Positions 62,850-64,000 of a stretch of DNA of 64,000 nt are shown piece after piece. Location of the stretch: the NCBI RefSeq assembly GCF_017573545.1, contig NZ_JAGEOK010000043.1:1-64000 (forward strand). The letters run 5' to 3'. The position numbers and the translations under genes were made by a program. Under the pieces are notes generated by a model. That model searched no databases and was not told where the DNA came from. It saw nothing but the letters and a program-made list of their open reading frames with translations. Each line of letters opens with the position of its first letter. Positions within the stretch are counted from its first letter, which is position 1. The stretch comes from Actinomadura nitritigenes. GTDB lineage: Bacteria; Actinomycetota; Actinomycetes; Streptosporangiales; Streptosporangiaceae.

Positions 62850-64000
62850 TCAGCCGCAGTTGCCGTAAGGGGCGGTGGCGCCGTTGCCTCCGAAGCGGAC
62901 GCACACGCCCGGCGCGCTCACGTACACCGGTCCCGCGTACCAGGCGTAGGAGCCGCTGTCACCGGTACGGCTGCGACCCTGGGCCTGGAGCCAGACCGAG
63001 ACCGCGGAGGCCTTGCCCACGTTCTTGGTCTTCATCGTGACGGCGCAGTTCTTCTTGGTGCTGTTGCTGTAGAGCAGGTAGGCGGTGCCCCCGGAACCGG
63101 ACACGGAGCGCTGCACGTTGTAGCCGCTGCCGCACGCCTGCTGCGGCGTGTACTTGTTCGGCGGCTCCTGGCCGGTCGGGGCCCCGCCGCCACCGGTGCC
63201 CTTGGTGGGCGTCGAACCGTCCGGCTGCTGCTTGCCGCCCTGCTTCTTCTTGGGGTTGGCGGGGTCCTGCCCCTGACCCAGCCCCTGCTGCTTGCCCTTG
63301 CCGGGCTGCTTCGGCTTGGCCGGGCCGTTCGCCGAGCCGGCGGCGCCGCCGGCGCCCGCCGAGCCGCCGTCCGCGCCAGGGCCCTGCTCGGAGGTCGCCA
63401 CGCCCCTGTCGTCGTGGCCGTCCCCACCCGACCTCGTGCCGGCCCATACGGCGCCGCCGCCCAGGACGACGGCGGCCACCGCCACCGCGGCCGCGATCGG
63501 CACGAGGCGTCCGCGCTTCCTGCCGCCCGAAGGCTGCGCATAGGACGGCCCCGGAAGGCCCGGGGGAACCGGCGGGGGCGCGTACCGGGGATCGGCCGGC
63601 TGCGGCGCGATCTCGCCGTACGGCGGAGGCTGCGGCACCGTCGCGTTCCGCAGCCCGGTCGGGTCGGTGACGTGGTCGGGGGGCAGGAACGCCCCCGCCA
63701 TCACCGAGGGCGGAGCGTTCGGGTCCGTCGATCCCGGATGGCCGGGCGCCGCGCTCTCCACGGGGAGCCCCGGGAAGGCGGGGAGGGGCGGCACCGCACC
63801 GGCCGCCTGGGAGGTGCCGCTGGCCGCTCCCACGAGGCGCTCTTGGGCCTCCCGCGCGGTGGGACGCTGTGAGGGGTCCTTGGCCAGGCACGCCAGCACC
63901 AGGTCGCGCATCGGTCCGGACAGCTCGCCGATGTCCGGCTCTCCGGAGATGATCCGGTTCATGACGGTCGCCATCTCGTCATTGCCGAACGCGGGACGTC
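62850..64000 (-). CDS. Serine/threonine protein kinase, 3' part, cut by window edge
   Basis: The frame is open to the window end. At the upstream end it reads RPAFGNDEMATVMNRIISG followed by LVLACLAKDPSQRPTAREA, the last helices of a Hanks-type (PknB-like) kinase domain; the ATP and catalytic lobes lie outside the window. After the kinase comes a Pro-rich juxtamembrane linker, a transmembrane helix (LVPIAAAVAVAAVVLGGGAVW) and an outer domain with a Gln/Lys/Pro/Gly linker and a folded C-terminal part with three or four cysteines (QQACGSGYNV, NCAVTMK, PGVCVRFG, YGNCG). The outer part probably senses an envelope signal. Confidence 0.9.
   Translation of the reverse strand, partial: RPAFGNDEMATVMNRIISGEPDIGELSGPMRDLVLACLAKDPSQRPTAREAQERLVGAASGTSQAAGAVPPLPAFPGLPVESAAPGHPGSTDPNAPPSVMAGAFLPPDHVTDPTGLRNATVPQPPPYGEIAPQPADPRYAPPPVPPGLPGPSYAQPSGGRKRGRLVPIAAAVAVAAVVLGGGAVWAGTRSGGDGHDDRGVATSEQGPGADGGSAGAGGAAGSANGPAKPKQPGKGKQQGLGQGQDPANPKKKQGGKQQPDGSTPTKGTGGGGAPTGQEPPNKYTPQQACGSGYNVQRSVSGSGGTAYLLYSNSTKKNCAVTMKTKNVGKASAVSVWLQAQGRSRTGDSGSYAWYAGPVYVSAPGVCVRFGGNGATAPYGNCG

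Overview
The window is about 64 kb of very GC-rich chromosomal DNA from a filamentous or spore-forming actinomycete. Support comes from frequent GTG/TTG starts, ATGA/GTGA stop-start overlaps, two SpoIIE-type PP2C phosphatases, an HTH(DUF5753)/DUF397/HATPase developmental set, a BldG-like STAS protein, a subtilisin-inhibitor (SSI) protein, a Spo0M-like protein and a CU044_5270-type protein next to an ECF sigma factor. The family mix fits Streptosporangiales/Thermomonosporaceae (Actinomadura-like), but the genus is an inference. There are no rRNA or tRNA genes, no insertion sequences, no CRISPR array and no phage genes; this is ordinary chromosome interrupted by accessory blocks.

Layout. 1-2.9 kb: deoC (cut by the window edge) and two coupled aldehyde dehydrogenase genes, the second lacking the catalytic half. 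3-5.3 kb: a histone-H1-like Lys/Ala protein behind a hairpin that buries its ribosome binding site, a DUF2630 protein and a luciferase-like oxidoreductase. 5.3-10.8 kb (minus): plsX, a CtpE-like P-type ATPase and argS. 11-13.7 kb: two convergent DUF4333 paralogues, an alpha/beta hydrolase and a DUF998 membrane protein. 14-15.8 kb: a KamA-family radical SAM enzyme with a strong terminator and a small membrane protein. 15.9-18.1 kb: an MFS exporter divergent from a winged-helix regulator with a palindrome over its promoter and start. 18.2-22.4 kb: a PEBP protein, a Wzm/Wzt-like polysaccharide ABC exporter and a PAP2-diacylglycerol kinase fusion. 22.5-27.5 kb: a P450/cupin pair, and DUF6158, VanW, YceI and serine hydrolase genes.

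27.5-32.6 kb (minus): a tightly overlapped six-gene glycan operon (epimerase, two GT4 enzymes, a GT-B-like protein) holding two uncharacterised genes. 32.8-34.4 kb: ECF sigma plus CU044_5270 protein. 34.4-40.4 kb: ABC-F protein, VOC protein, two divergently transcribed prolyl-tRNA synthetases of different classes, and a DUF6328 protein.

40.5-49.4 kb is a signalling block: SpoIIE phosphatase, GAF-ANTAR regulator, CBS protein, SSI inhibitor, SigR-like sigma factor without adjacent RsrA, TetR regulator, and a second large PAS-GAF-PP2C-HATPase protein. 49.6-53.5 kb holds three genes I do not recognise, one with a long Trp-Pro repeat tract. 54-60 kb: a DHFR-like protein, a Spo0M protein with a huge Pro/Gly/His tail, and a paired M16 peptidase. 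60.2-64 kb: BldG-like STAS protein, HATPase anti-sigma-like protein, HTH/DUF397 pair, and the 3' part of a Ser/Thr kinase gene running off the window.

The genes suggest three themes: envelope glycan synthesis and export, partner-switching/developmental signalling, and translation (three aminoacyl-tRNA synthetases). Short in-frame tandem repeats (9 or 18 bp) at the ends of otherwise standard proteins recur across the window.
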